Origin: an uncultured Clostridia bacterium
GTDB lineage: Bacteria; Bacillota; Clostridia; Oscillospirales; Ruminococcaceae
Length of the DNA: 17,606 nucleotides
Assembly: GCA_945931735.1 (NCBI GenBank)
Contig: CAMEPN010000009.1
Location: forward strand, 1-17,606
Direction: 5' to 3'
The notes under the pieces are model-generated. The model made no database searches and had not been told where the DNA came from. It worked only from the letters and a program-made list of their open reading frames with translations. This document shows, in pieces, positions 1 to 6,684 of the stretch. Numbering within the stretch: position 1 is the first letter of the stretch; each line of letters starts with the position of its first letter. The translations under genes were made by a program, and so were the position numbers.

Positions 1-1
1 A

Positions 2-316
2 CAGACGCAGATGTTCAGCGTAAATGGTCTGATACAGTTTGAGCAAGTAGTAAACGCTATCCGCAAGAACATCAACAAGGACTTGACAATATGCGGCATA
101 GTTGAAACAATGGTTGACAACACGAAGATGACCAAAGATGTTGACGAGGTGCTTACGAAAGAATATTCTGACCTTGTTTACACAACAAAGATAACCCGCC
201 GCATTGAGGCAGCATACAGCTCCGCCGACAGGAAATCGCTTATACGCAGAAAAAACAGCAGCATGGGTACGCAGTACAGAGAGCTTGTGGACGAAATACT
301 GGCAAGGGAGGAATAA
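2..316 (+). CDS. parA: ParA-family partition ATPase, C-terminal end (5' cut by window)
   Basis: The frame is open from the first base and ends with TAA at 314-316, so only about the last 105 residues are present. The ATG at position 11 is internal and not the start. The text around INKDLTICGIVETMVDN matches the late core of ParA/Soj ATPases (strand ending in GI-TM-D), and the tail TTKITRRIEAAYSSADRKSL is the usual ParA C-terminal helix. The Walker A and switch motifs would lie upstream of the window. ParA binds non-specific DNA with ATP and moves ParB-bound DNA, giving stable inheritance of plasmids and of the circular form of ICEs. The stop is 2 nt from the parB start, so the two are surely one operon. 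The family call is firm; the specific role is inferred. Confidence 0.82.
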   Translation, partial: QTQMFSVNGLIQFEQVVNAIRKNINKDLTICGIVETMVDNTKMTKDVDEVLTKEYSDLVYTTKITRRIEAAYSSADRKSLIRRKNSSMGTQYRELVDEILAREE

Positions 317-318
317 TA

Positions 319-1386
319 ATGGGTCTGAATTTATCAAGGAACCGCGGCACTTACGACGGAGCAGCTTTCTTCCGGGACGAAACAAAGATTGCTGAAAAGA
401 AAATTCCTTTGAACAGCCTTGTTTCATGGGAGGGGCAGCCGTTCGAGCCGTACACGGACGAGGCTCTGGAGAGCCTTGCTGCATCCATAGCAGAAAACGG
501 TTTGCTCTCCCCGATAATCGTTACCGCAGACGGCGACAAGTATCGCATTATCGCGGGACACAACCGCGCAAGAGCCTGCGAAAAGCTCGGCTGGACGGAA
601 ATCGACGCGATTGTCAAGGACACCGACGAGGACCATGCGCAGCTTATGATGTTGGACACAAACCTCTGCCAGCGTCACAGCCTGTCGGTCGTTGAGCTGA
701 TAAAAGCCTACAAAATGCAGTTTGATGTTCTCAACAGGATAATGGGCAAGAAAAAGGGCTTAAAGACATTGATGGCTGAACAGTACGGCGTTACCCGCAA
801 GACTATTGAGCGCTATATCAAATGCGCTAATCTTGAAGAATGCCTGCTCACGCTGCTGAACAACGGCAGATTCAATATACTGACAGCGGTTCATCTCGCC
901 GACTTGTCCGCAGGAAATCAGTCCGTCCTTGCCGATTGGCTGAACGACAACCCGAAAGCGGTTATTGACGAAAAGGCGGCAATGCAGCTCATATCCAGAA
1001 ACGGATTCGGTTTTGACGAGGACGATATTTCCGAAATCATATCGGGAAAGGCATCACAGCCTAAATCGCAGCCCCGTGAACCTCATAACGACAGTGAAAT
1101 CACCGAGGACGAAACTTCCGAAAAACCTGCCGAAAGCAATTCAGACGAGAGCAAGACACAGCCCGCCGAGGTTATTAACAATTTATCAACTGCGGTTGAA
1201 ACCCCACCCGTAACAAGCGAGGTTGATTATGATGACCTGCCCGACATCTCCATCAGCTTTGACCGCGAAACGATACGCAGGACTCTCGGCAAGGTCGGTG
1301 ATGATATGGTTCGTGAGTATCTGAACTACTGCTTGCAGCAGGATGATGTGTTTAGCAAGTGGTTGGAGATATTCAGCCATAGTTAA
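319..1386 (+). CDS. parB: ParB/RepB/Spo0J-family partition protein
   Basis: A 355-residue protein. Residues about 28-115 are the ParB N-terminal nuclease-like domain: a partner-site stretch (PLNSLVSWEGQPFEPY), SLAASIAENGLLSPIIV and the hallmark GHNR at 80-83, which in the family binds CTP and drives sliding on DNA. Residues about 145-172 look like a helix-turn-helix (AEQYGVTRKTIERYIKCA) for parS recognition. Residues 245-300 are an acidic, Ser/Pro/Glu-rich linker, followed by a short C-terminal domain (RRTLGKVGDDMVREYLNYCL) that probably dimerises. Start chosen: ATG 319 with GGGAGG at 306-311, two bases after the parA stop. No parS-like 16-bp palindrome was recognised nearby. A second ParB-like protein lies at 7344-8549, so the two must differ in target or job. 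Confidence 0.9.
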   Translation: MGLNLSRNRGTYDGAAFFRDETKIAEKKIPLNSLVSWEGQPFEPYTDEALESLAASIAENGLLSPIIVTADGDKYRIIAGHNRARACEKLGWTEIDAIVKDTDEDHAQLMMLDTNLCQRHSLSVVELIKAYKMQFDVLNRIMGKKKGLKTLMAEQYGVTRKTIERYIKCANLEECLLTLLNNGRFNILTAVHLADLSAGNQSVLADWLNDNPKAVIDEKAAMQLISRNGFGFDEDDISEIISGKASQPKSQPREPHNDSEITEDETSEKPAESNSDESKTQPAEVINNLSTAVETPPVTSEVDYDDLPDISISFDRETIRRTLGKVGDDMVREYLNYCLQQDDVFSKWLEIFSHS

Positions 1387-1416
1387 GCTGATAACTCCAG
1401 CAATCAAATTTAGGGC

Positions 1417-1444
1417 AAAAAAATAACGGGGAGATGTCCCCGTC
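1417..1444 (-). terminator. Intrinsic terminator of the predicted small RNA
   Basis: On the minus strand ACGGGGA (1443-1437) pairs with TCCCCGT (1432-1426) around a 4-nt CATC loop, extended by a G-T pair, and is followed by TATTTTTTT. The T-tract is on the minus side only (it reads as A's to the left on the plus strand), so it terminates leftward transcription and not parB transcription. Confidence 0.75.
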
Positions 1445-1497
1445 TGCGGTGGCCCAGGTCGAATGACCAAGCCAAAAGACACATCATATCGTGCCTT
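1417..1497 (-). ncRNA. Predicted ~80-nt structured small RNA, antisense orientation beside parB
   Basis: No ORF of note lies here, yet the minus strand has a complete transcription unit: TTGACA-N17-TATAAT at 1532-1504, a start expected near 1497, and a strong intrinsic terminator at 1444-1417. The transcript would be about 80 nt. Its middle folds as nested stems: TGGC (minus strand of 1474-1471) pairs with GCCA (1453-1450), and inside it GGTC (1468-1465) pairs with GACC (1460-1457) around an ATTC loop. The RNA lies between the parB stop and the next gene and is divergent from that gene. It does not resemble any riboswitch or Rfam family I know. It could be a trans-acting regulator or a copy/transfer control RNA. 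The structure is seen; that it is an RNA gene is inferred. Confidence 0.6.
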
Positions 1498-1503
1498 GAA
1501 TAT

Positions 1504-1532
1504 ATTATATCAGAACAACCCCAGATTGTCAA
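1504..1532 (-). promoter_or_regulatory. Consensus sigma-A promoter, leftward, for the small RNA
   Basis: On the minus strand: TTGACA (1532-1527), 17-nt spacer, TATAAT (1509-1504). Both hexamers are perfect matches with ideal spacing. The only thing downstream before a terminator is the ~80-nt structured segment, which is the main reason for calling an RNA gene. Confidence 0.75.
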
Positions 1533-1554
1533 CCAGCCCAGTTGGGGATATATG
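1526..1554 (+). promoter_or_regulatory. Possible rightward promoter overlapping the leftward -35
   Basis: TTGTCA (1526-1531), 17 nt, TATATG (1549-1554). It is a moderate match whose -35 shares five bases with the leftward -35 at 1527-1532, so the two would compete for polymerase. Its start would fall near 1561, just before the attenuator-like hairpins. A 7-bp inverted repeat, TTGGGGA (1542-1548) with TCCCCAA (1559-1565), overlaps its -10. The match is weak enough that this could be chance. Confidence 0.35.
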
Positions 1555-1566
1555 AATTTCCCCAAA

Positions 1567-1625
1567 AATCGGCTCACAATTAAACAACCATCAGCCGATT
1601 GCAGAAATGTAGTCGGTTTTTTGTT
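1567..1625 (+). promoter_or_regulatory. Attenuator-like leader with competing hairpins before the 1643 gene
   Basis: Three segments can pair in two exclusive ways. Segment 1, AATCGGCT (1567-1574), is perfectly complementary to segment 2, AGCCGATT (1593-1600). Segment 2 can instead pair with segment 3, AGTCGGTT (1611-1618, two G-U pairs), which is followed at once by a T-rich run (1617-1625, TTTTTTGTTTT in context). The 2:3 hairpin is terminator-like and the 1:2 hairpin would prevent it. The ribosome binding site AGAAAGGA follows at 1629-1636. What ligand, leader peptide or RNA would switch it is not evident. Confidence 0.5.
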
Positions 1626-1642
1626 TTCAGAAAGGAAAAACT

Positions 1643-2368
1643 ATGTCCAATATCAGAAATGAACTGCTGTTCAGCGGTGATGAGTCAGCCATAATGAATA
1701 TGCTTGAGAGCGTCATTAACCGCAAGTCTCAAACGCTCAATTTCAACGATATTTTCCCTGTCCCAAGCGAGTTAGTACCTCTCCCTGCAAACCTTGCGCG
1801 GGTGAAAATTGATTGCTACCTTACGGCGGTAAATCCCAAAACGGCGGACTACCACCGGGAAAAGCTGCCTGCCGATGAGTACGGCAGACTATTCAAGTTT
1901 GTCACGGATTATTTCGATTGCAACGACGGCTACTGCCACCGTATCACAGGCGAGTACATTCCTCCCCGCGCGGCTTTTTTCGATGATGGCAGGAAGATGG
2001 TAGAGTATCTGCAAAGATACGGAGCGCCGCATTGGTATGATTGGTGCAAACAGAATTGGGGACAAGCAGAGAACCCGCGAATTACCGTGTGCAGCGACAA
2101 CAGATTGGTTTTCGACACCGATACCGCCCCGTCAAGAAAGGTAGTGGAAAGTCTTGCGGAACTTTACCCGTCAGTAGAAATCCGCTATCGTTGGGCAAGC
2201 TGGGGCGGTCGTTTTGCCGGTGCTGCCACCTACGAAAATGGGCATTCAATCTCCGAACAGGTGTTTCTGCCGTTTTCCGAGGAAGCAAAGCAGATGGAAG
2301 TGCTGCTGTTTCCCACAGTATTCAGATCCAATCAAAACGACGATTGCGATCAGCCCGAACCCGTATGA
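1643..2368 (+). CDS. Api92-like ferredoxin-fold protein (YubB/DUF1281 type)
   Basis: 241 residues. It starts MSNIRNELLFSGD, the usual opening of YubB/Api92-like proteins (N-x-L-x-hydrophobic-G), and carries the family signature WYDWCKQNWG at 131-140 followed by a ferredoxin-like second half (ITVCSDNRLVFDTDTAPS, then WASWGGRFAGAATYENG). The family is common on plasmids and ICEs. Its molecular role is not established; members near ArdC-like and plasmid-maintenance genes suggest a supporting role after transfer. The usual TKW after NWG is replaced by QAE. Start ATG 1643 has AGAAAGGA 6 nt upstream. It lies behind the attenuator-like leader, and is followed by the 2378-2400 hairpin and a cargo gene in the opposite direction. 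Confidence 0.7.
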   Translation: MSNIRNELLFSGDESAIMNMLESVINRKSQTLNFNDIFPVPSELVPLPANLARVKIDCYLTAVNPKTADYHREKLPADEYGRLFKFVTDYFDCNDGYCHRITGEYIPPRAAFFDDGRKMVEYLQRYGAPHWYDWCKQNWGQAENPRITVCSDNRLVFDTDTAPSRKVVESLAELYPSVEIRYRWASWGGRFAGAATYENGHSISEQVFLPFSEEAKQMEVLLFPTVFRSNQNDDCDQPEPV

Positions 2369-2372
2369 TATG

Positions 2373-2400
2373 AAAAAGCACCGAGCGGATAACTCGGTGC
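2373..2400 (-). terminator. Terminator of the NUDIX gene (GCACCGAG/CTCGGTGC hairpin)
   Basis: GCACCGAG (2378-2385) and CTCGGTGC (2393-2400) form a perfect 8-bp stem with a 7-nt loop. On the minus strand it ends in TTTTT (2377-2373), so it terminates the leftward NUDIX transcript; rightward it lacks a T-tract. The same 8-bp stem ends another cargo gene at 13373-13397. Confidence 0.7.
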
Positions 2401-2452
2401 GGGGTATGGGTCTTGAATAAGTAATGGGGAACTGCTCGACTTATGGATTTGT

Positions 2453-2899
2453 TTATTTCTTTACAATTCTCCATTCCTCTCCAGCGATTATGTATTGGAA
2501 CTCAGACAAATTTTCATCAAGCATTACATTTAGTAAATCATAAAAATCATTCACAAGATTTAATGTTGACAATTCTGCTTTTTTAATCCAATACATTTTG
2601 CCCTCTTTTGAGCTTCTTAACTCCCCTTCAAACTGATTAGTTTCGAAAAGGAACACAATATATCTGCCGCCTTCTATTGGAAATTGTTTAACACCGCATA
2701 AGTGAGGGTTTATTATAGTCAGACCTGTTTCTTCTTTCATCTCCCTTATAACTGCATCAACGATAGACTCTCCTGTTTCAATATGCCCTCCGGGAAGTGT
2801 AAACCCTTTCCAATCATTTTTTATCCTATTCTGTAATAAGTATTCTCCATCTTTATGAATTAAACATAAGACTGTAAGCTCAACATTTTCTGTTCGCAT
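2453..2899 (-). CDS. NUDIX hydrolase (MutT-like)
   Basis: 148 residues with a complete Nudix box at 38-60: G38, E44, then REMKEETGL at 52-60, matching GX5EX7REUXEEXGU. The Glu residues would bind Mg2+ for hydrolysis of a nucleoside diphosphate linked to another group. The N-terminal strand (VELTVLCLIHKDGEYLL) and a length close to 150 are typical of small MutT-like enzymes. The substrate (8-oxo-dGTP or another nucleotide) cannot be told from sequence. It runs against the backbone, has its own near-consensus promoter and terminator, and is visibly more AT-rich than its neighbours, so it is probably acquired cargo. Start ATG at 2899-2897 has GGGGGAG just upstream. Confidence 0.9.
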   Translation of the reverse strand: MRTENVELTVLCLIHKDGEYLLQNRIKNDWKGFTLPGGHIETGESIVDAVIREMKEETGLTIINPHLCGVKQFPIEGGRYIVFLFETNQFEGELRSSKEGKMYWIKKAELSTLNLVNDFYDLLNVMLDENLSEFQYIIAGEEWRIVKK

Positions 2900-2962
2900 T
2901 GATTCTCCCCCATTTTTTTATTGACAACTTCCGATATATCGCTCAGTTGCTTTCCAACTCCT

Positions 2963-2991
2963 ATTATATCATAACCGACAAGAAAAGTCAA
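2963..2991 (-). promoter_or_regulatory. Sigma-A promoter of the NUDIX gene
   Basis: On the minus strand TTGACT (2991-2986), 17-nt spacer, TATAAT (2968-2963). The expected start near 2956 leaves a leader of about 57 nt before ATG 2899. Confidence 0.72.
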
Positions 2992-3013
2992 TCAAGCTAT
3001 ACCTAACCACCAA

Positions 3014-3036
3014 GAACGGGACATGATGTCTCGTTT
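3014..3036. repeat. Palindromic repeat, copy A (intergenic)
   Basis: Core CGGGACATGATGTCTCG at 3017-3033, symmetric about G3025; pairing extends through AA/TT to 3015-3035 with one G-T pair. It is the most extended of four copies in the window. It lies between the NUDIX promoter and the ribosome binding site of the 3069 gene, so it could be an operator or an RNA hairpin in that gene's leader. Confidence 0.8.
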
Positions 3037-3068
3037 CACATACGATTACAATATAGAAAGGAACAACC

Positions 3069-3971
3069 ATGAACAACGAAAACAGAACCTTAGCCGGTTA
3101 CAAGATAATCAAGTCGCTTACCGTTGCCAACGCGGAGTATGTTCTCGGACAGAACGAGAATAACCCCGACTTTTATGCAACATGGCGCGTTTTTGACCAC
3201 GATGATTTTCAGTGGGGAGCGTATTTCACGGACGGGAACGGAGCGAAGAATCTGCTTGCAGCAGAAAAGTCGCTTTGCCAGCGCGCCTTGACCGAGGTCA
3301 ACAACAATTACCCCGAAGAAGAAATTGAGTTCACAACATCTGCTATCGTCCGCACCTTGTTCGGCGAACGCCATCGTTTCGGGCTAACACAGGACGAAAT
3401 GGCTATGATACATCATGCGGTTGAGCGACAAAATATAACCGAGTCTATATCGACAATGGTTGCCGATAAGAATATTGACCCATATTCAGAGAATAACGCA
3501 AAGCTCATTGCCAAAATCGCCGACAAATTTATAAGCGATTTCAATCGGGGTATAGGTCACAATATTGCGCTTGAGGAATACATCAAAGAACACATCGCCG
3601 AGTTTGAAAAAGACCTTGCTCCCAAACTGTACGACATGAGCTATCTTGACACATCTCCCTGCTCGGACTACACCGGCAAGGTAATGCTGCTGCGCCCCGA
3701 CGCACTTTCGGAGGAATACAGAGAATCAAAGTATCAGCTTTTTCTTGCGGAGGGCGGCTTTGGCTGTAATCCTGAATCCAGTGGGCGTGCGGTAATCGGG
3801 CATTTCCTTTTCGATAAAGAAGATACCCGAATGAACCGCGAGGACTTTTTCGGAGTGTTCGATGAGAAATATCTTCCCGAATGGGCAAAAGAAAACCTTG
3901 CGGAACTCCGCGGCGATAACAACTCCGAGAATAACGACTCCGAGGATAACGACTCACCCGATATGAACTGA
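3069..3971 (+). CDS. Unrecognised ICE accessory protein with acidic repeat tail
   Basis: 300 residues, soluble, with no signal peptide. Residues about 10-85 (YKIIKSLTVANAEYVLGQNE, then ATWRVFDHDDFQWGAYF) resemble an N-terminal module seen in several Firmicutes ICE hypothetical proteins that I cannot name with certainty. Residues 200-275 (VMLLRPDALSEEYRESKYQL, then GHFLFDKEDTRMNREDFFGV) look like a second compact domain. The end is a low-complexity Asn/Asp/Ser/Glu tail from a 15-bp tandem repeat. Start ATG 3069 has AGAAAGGA at 3054-3061. The stop is 8 nt from the TOPRIM gene start, so they are co-transcribed. The pairing with a primase-like gene hints at a role in DNA processing after transfer, but no function can be assigned. 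Confidence 0.7.
   Translation: MNNENRTLAGYKIIKSLTVANAEYVLGQNENNPDFYATWRVFDHDDFQWGAYFTDGNGAKNLLAAEKSLCQRALTEVNNNYPEEEIEFTTSAIVRTLFGERHRFGLTQDEMAMIHHAVERQNITESISTMVADKNIDPYSENNAKLIAKIADKFISDFNRGIGHNIALEEYIKEHIAEFEKDLAPKLYDMSYLDTSPCSDYTGKVMLLRPDALSEEYRESKYQLFLAEGGFGCNPESSGRAVIGHFLFDKEDTRMNREDFFGVFDEKYLPEWAKENLAELRGDNNSENNDSEDNDSPDMN
3915..3959 (+). repeat. 15-bp tandem repeat, three units, in coding sequence
   Basis: Units GATAACAACTCCGAG (3915-3929), AATAACGACTCCGAG (3930-3944) and the diverged GATAACGACTCACCC (3945-3959) encode the acidic tail DNNSENNDSEDNDSP. Unit length is a multiple of three, so copy-number change would keep the frame. Confidence 0.8.
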
Positions 3972-3979
3972 GGTGTTAT

Positions 3980-4999
3980 ATGTATAAATACAGCAAGGAA
4001 GATTACATGAAACTTGCGGGTGCAAGCTGTCTTGATGTTGCCATCGCCCTCGGAATGACGATTGACGAGGGCAGCAAGACTACATCAAAATCTGTTCACA
4101 TTATTGATAGCGGCGGTTTGTATGTTTTCCCCGACAAAAACAACTGGTACAGGCATTCAGACGGAGCAAAGGGATTTCCGATAGACCTTGTTACTGATAC
4201 ACTGGGCTGCAACCGCGAGGAAGCCCTTGACTTTATTGCTAAGTATGTTGTGAACGGCGTTTGTGCGCAGGATACTCACTATTCCCCAAAACCAAAAGTC
4301 GAATCGCCGAAAGCGGTCTTTGCCGTACCACCACACCACATTACCCCGTCAAGGGTAATAGCCTATCTCATTCAGACGCGGGGTATTGACAGGGACATCG
4401 TTCTTTCACTGATACAGCACAGAATGATAGCCGAGGACGAGGTACATCACAACTGTCTGTTTTTCGGCAAGGACAGCAACGGTAACATAAAAAGCTGCGC
4501 GCTCCGCGGCACAACTCCGATAAAATTCCGCGGCGAGGTTGCAGGCGGCGACAAGTCCTATTCTTTCGTGATGAAAGGCACCTCCGATACTCTCCGTGTG
4601 TTTGAGTCCCCAATTGACGCTATGTCTCACGCCACATTCACAAAGCTGCTTGGAAAGGATTGGACCAAAGACCACCGTATCAGCACAAATGGCTGCGGAA
4701 ACTTCAATTCGGTTCAGCGGTATATTTCAGACCACCCAGAAATACGCAGAGTGAGCATAGCGCTCGACAATGACGCAGCCGGTCAGAAAGCCGCGCTTGA
4801 GCTTCAGCGTAAGCTGCTATCTCTTTACCGCGACAGGCACATTATCGTTGGAACGGTGAGTCCTATTTTCAAGGATTGGAACGAGGATTTGCTGAAATAC
4901 CGCGGCTGTTCAATTCCTGTTAATGAGTTTCTGGCAATGACCGCCGCGGAGCTTGAGAACGCTCCCGATGAAAGAGAGCAGCAGGAGTGTTTTATGTGA
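3980..4999 (+). CDS. DUF3991/TOPRIM primase-like protein
   Basis: 339 residues. The N-terminal part (LYVFPDKNNWYRHSDGAKGF, 48-66, then PIDLVTDTLGCNREEALDFI) resembles the primase zinc-finger region but without the Cys/His ligands, as in DUF3991 proteins. Residues 125-185 fit DUF3991 (IAYLIQTRGIDRDIVLSLI, then NCLFFGKDSNGNIKSCALRG). Residues about 200-285 are a TOPRIM domain: E209 in LRVFESPIDA and the D-x-D pair D263/D265 in IALDNDAAGQKA, which would bind Mg2+. Such proteins sit in ICE transfer/replication modules and probably act as primases or topoisomerase-like factors on the single-stranded transferred DNA. Start ATG 3980 has GAGG at 3970-3973, overlapping the previous stop. A palindromic repeat directly follows the stop. 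Confidence 0.85.
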   Translation: MYKYSKEDYMKLAGASCLDVAIALGMTIDEGSKTTSKSVHIIDSGGLYVFPDKNNWYRHSDGAKGFPIDLVTDTLGCNREEALDFIAKYVVNGVCAQDTHYSPKPKVESPKAVFAVPPHHITPSRVIAYLIQTRGIDRDIVLSLIQHRMIAEDEVHHNCLFFGKDSNGNIKSCALRGTTPIKFRGEVAGGDKSYSFVMKGTSDTLRVFESPIDAMSHATFTKLLGKDWTKDHRISTNGCGNFNSVQRYISDHPEIRRVSIALDNDAAGQKAALELQRKLLSLYRDRHIIVGTVSPIFKDWNEDLLKYRGCSIPVNEFLAMTAAELENAPDEREQQECFM

Positions 5000-5000
5000 A

Positions 5001-5026
5001 GAACGGGACATGATGTCTCTTTTTTA
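5001..5026 (+). terminator. Palindromic repeat, copy B, with T-tract (likely terminator)
   Basis: GAACGGGACATGATGTCTC (5001-5019) starts two bases after the TGA at 4997-4999. Here the copy is followed by TTTTTT (5020-5025). Folded as RNA, GGGAC pairs with GTCTC (one G-U) around ATGAT, so this copy can serve as a rightward intrinsic terminator for the TOPRIM operon before the opposing nuclease gene. Confidence 0.6.
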
Positions 5027-5071
5027 TAAAGAAAACAACCCGTCCAAGTATTTAGACGTGCTGTTAGAGTA

Positions 5072-6115
5072 TTATTCTTCCTCTTTTGCTCGGAAATCCT
5101 CTAGTCGAAGTTCTCGTTTGAATTCTTCCTCGCTCGGAATGTATGTCATATACTTTGAAGCAAAAATTTGAGTATTGTCCTCCGGGAGCGTGTACTTTAC
5201 AATAGAATCACTCTTATCAGCGCACAATACTATACCAATCGGTGGATTGTCGCCCTCGTTCATAAGCTCCCGCGTGTAGTAATTCACATACATCTGCATT
5301 TGCCCGAGGTCTTGATGTGTTAGGTCGCCGAGTTTCAAATCTATAAGCACAAAGCATTTCAGAATGTAATTGTAAAACACCAGGTCAATAAAGAATTGCC
5401 TGCCATCAAAGGAAATTTTCTTCTGCCTTGCCACAAAGCTGAACCCTCTTCCAAGCTCAAGGAGAAACTTTTGTAAATGGTCTATCAGAGCTTGCTCAAG
5501 GTCCTTTTCATAAAAATGAGGGTTGGCAGGCAAGTCAAGGAATTCCAGCACATAAGGGTCACGGATAATCTTCTCATATTCCGGTGCAGGTTCAGCGGTC
5601 TGAATTTCTGCTTCAACAGCCTCCTTGTTCTGACTGGACAACAGTCGTTCATAAAACAGCGTGTTTATCTGCCGTTCAAGCTGACGAACGCTCCAGCCGG
5701 ATTTTGCGCATTCTTCTGTGTACCACGCTCTGCGTTCATTATCCGATATACGCATAAGTACGCGATAATGCGACCAGCTCAATTGCGCACACAGTGTGTT
5801 CGCATTTTGATACATAAGATAGAATTTCCTCATCATCTGCAAATTGCGAACAGTAAATCCTGCACCAAATTCAGCAGTAAGCTTTTCTGAAAGGAATTTC
5901 AGCAAGCCCTTTCCATATTCGGCTCTGTCGTTTTCACCGCAGGCAATGTAAATTTGTTCGCCTATCTCCCAATAAGCCTGTACCATTGCTGAATTAACAG
6001 CAGTATATATTTTGCTTTGAGCCGAAATAACGCTTTTGCGAATATTCGTATAGGTTTCATTTCTATCTGCGGGTAGCGATTCAGAGTTATTTATAACAAC
6101 ATTATTATCCGGCAT
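5072..6115 (-). CDS. YhcG-type (DUF1016) PDDEXK nuclease family protein
   Basis: 347 residues, full length for the family. The N-terminal DUF1016 domain (about 20-160) shows YWEIGEQIY, then SWSHYRVLMRISDNERRAWY and WSVRQLERQINT. The C-terminal domain (about 185-325) is the PD-(D/E)xK fold: D244 in FFIDLVFYNY, then D259-x-K261 in VLIDLK, then GQMQMYVNYY, keeping all expected catalytic residues. The family is widespread on mobile elements. Its function is not firmly known, with DNA cleavage and roles in recombination or defence proposed. It runs opposite to the backbone and has its own promoter, so it is independent cargo in the gap between the TOPRIM gene and the 51-aa gene. ATG 6115 has AAGGAAGAAGG upstream as a binding site. 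Confidence 0.9.
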   Translation of the reverse strand: MPDNNVVINNSESLPADRNETYTNIRKSVISAQSKIYTAVNSAMVQAYWEIGEQIYIACGENDRAEYGKGLLKFLSEKLTAEFGAGFTVRNLQMMRKFYLMYQNANTLCAQLSWSHYRVLMRISDNERRAWYTEECAKSGWSVRQLERQINTLFYERLLSSQNKEAVEAEIQTAEPAPEYEKIIRDPYVLEFLDLPANPHFYEKDLEQALIDHLQKFLLELGRGFSFVARQKKISFDGRQFFIDLVFYNYILKCFVLIDLKLGDLTHQDLGQMQMYVNYYTRELMNEGDNPPIGIVLCADKSDSIVKYTLPEDNTQIFASKYMTYIPSEEEFKRELRLEDFRAKEEE

Positions 6116-6148
6116 ACTGCACCTTCTTCCTTAATAGTCACTAGCTAT

Positions 6149-6177
6149 ATTGTATCACAAAAAAGTATGTTTGTAAA
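6149..6177 (-). promoter_or_regulatory. Sigma-A promoter of the YhcG-type gene
   Basis: On the minus strand TTTACA (6177-6172), 17-nt spacer, TACAAT (6154-6149): one mismatch in each hexamer, ideal spacing. The expected start near 6142 gives a leader of about 27 nt. Confidence 0.7.
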
Positions 6178-6208
6178 CAGCATTATTGCTTTTTTTGAGG
6201 AGTTTAAT

Positions 6209-6364
6209 ATGTTTAATGAAGAAATCAAGATAAAATCCGACGACGATACAAACCGTCCTCGCAAACCACCCAAGCTGCTTATCTTCGGAATAGCAATAAT
6301 CGGCGGCTGTACTCTTGCGGCGCTGCTGCTCCGAGTATTGATGTATATTACTGGCGCATTGTAG
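6209..6364 (+). CDS. Small single-pass membrane protein (51 aa)
   Basis: Start ATG 6209 was chosen over an in-frame ATG at 6167 because GAGGAG (6197-6202) sits 6 nt upstream of 6209, while 6167 lies in the nuclease promoter with no binding site. The product has a charged N-terminus (MFNEEIKIKSDDDTNRPRKP) and one hydrophobic helix (about residues 24-46, LIFGIAIIGG then CTLAALLLRVL), with the N-terminus predicted inside by the RPRKPPK cluster. Function unknown; its place among transfer genes fits a small mating-apparatus or regulatory peptide. Its TAG stop lies in the loop of a terminator-like hairpin. Confidence 0.6.
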   Translation: MFNEEIKIKSDDDTNRPRKPPKLLIFGIAIIGGCTLAALLLRVLMYITGAL

Positions 6365-6376
6365 TGCGCTATTTTT
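6353..6376 (+). terminator. Terminator-like hairpin overlapping the 51-aa gene's stop
   Basis: GGCGCA (6353-6358) pairs with TGCGCT (6365-6370, one G-U) around TTGTAG, followed by ATTTTTATTT. Only 27 nt separate the T-run from the next ATG at 6404, too few for a promoter, so the 6404 gene needs read-through. Confidence 0.5.
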
Positions 6377-6403
6377 ATTTCCCCAAAGAATCGAGGTGAA
6401 AAA

Positions 6404-6664
6404 ATGGTCAAGAAGATAGCTGAATACATAGTTGAAACGGGTATCAGCAGCACAACAACGGGCAACTGTCACATTGACTTTGATGAGATAAATGCTAGGT
6501 TTGGCACCACTCTCCCCGCCGATAACGATGTCCTTGAAAAAGTGCAGGATTACATCTTTACGGAATACCCAGATAAGGTCGTTGAAATGGACTGCTCCGA
6601 GGATTTTGATTTGATATTTTACACGGACTGTTGCCCGAACTACATTGAAGAAAACGAGCCGTAA
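6404..6664 (+). CDS. Small acidic hypothetical protein (86 aa)
   Basis: ATG 6404 has GAGGTG at 6392-6397. It begins MVKKIAEYIVETGISSTTTG and is then strongly acidic (DFDEINARFG, then EMDCSEDFDLIFYTDCCPNY). Four Cys lie in the C-terminal half but not in a clear metal-binding spacing. No membrane segment. I do not recognise a family. It lies 20 nt before the 6685 gene, which has its own AGAAAGGA site, so they share a transcript. An HTH is not apparent; a small regulatory or antirestriction-like acidic protein is possible but unsupported. Confidence 0.6.
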   Translation: MVKKIAEYIVETGISSTTTGNCHIDFDEINARFGTTLPADNDVLEKVQDYIFTEYPDKVVEMDCSEDFDLIFYTDCCPNYIEENEP

Positions 6665-6684
6665 TCGGCAGAAAGGAAAAGACT

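Noticed and set aside
1186..1482. 98-codon leftward ORF that would overlap the predicted small RNA
   Set aside because: Most of it is the antisense of parB and it would start downstream of the RNA promoter but cross the terminator; no ribosome binding site.
2373..2400. Hairpin GCACCGAG/CTCGGTGC resembling the tail of Cas9 tracrRNAs
   Set aside because: That stem-loop sequence is a common terminator. There is no anti-repeat, CRISPR repeat or cas gene in the window.
3047..3052. TACAAT as a possible -10 for the 3069 gene, with palindrome copy A in place of a -35
   Set aside because: Transcription would start inside or next to the ribosome binding site at 3054-3061, and no -35 match exists at 16-18 nt spacing.
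6167..6208. Upstream in-frame ATG 6167 for the 51-aa membrane protein
   Set aside because: It lies within the leftward nuclease promoter and has no ribosome binding site, while ATG 6209 follows GAGGAG.
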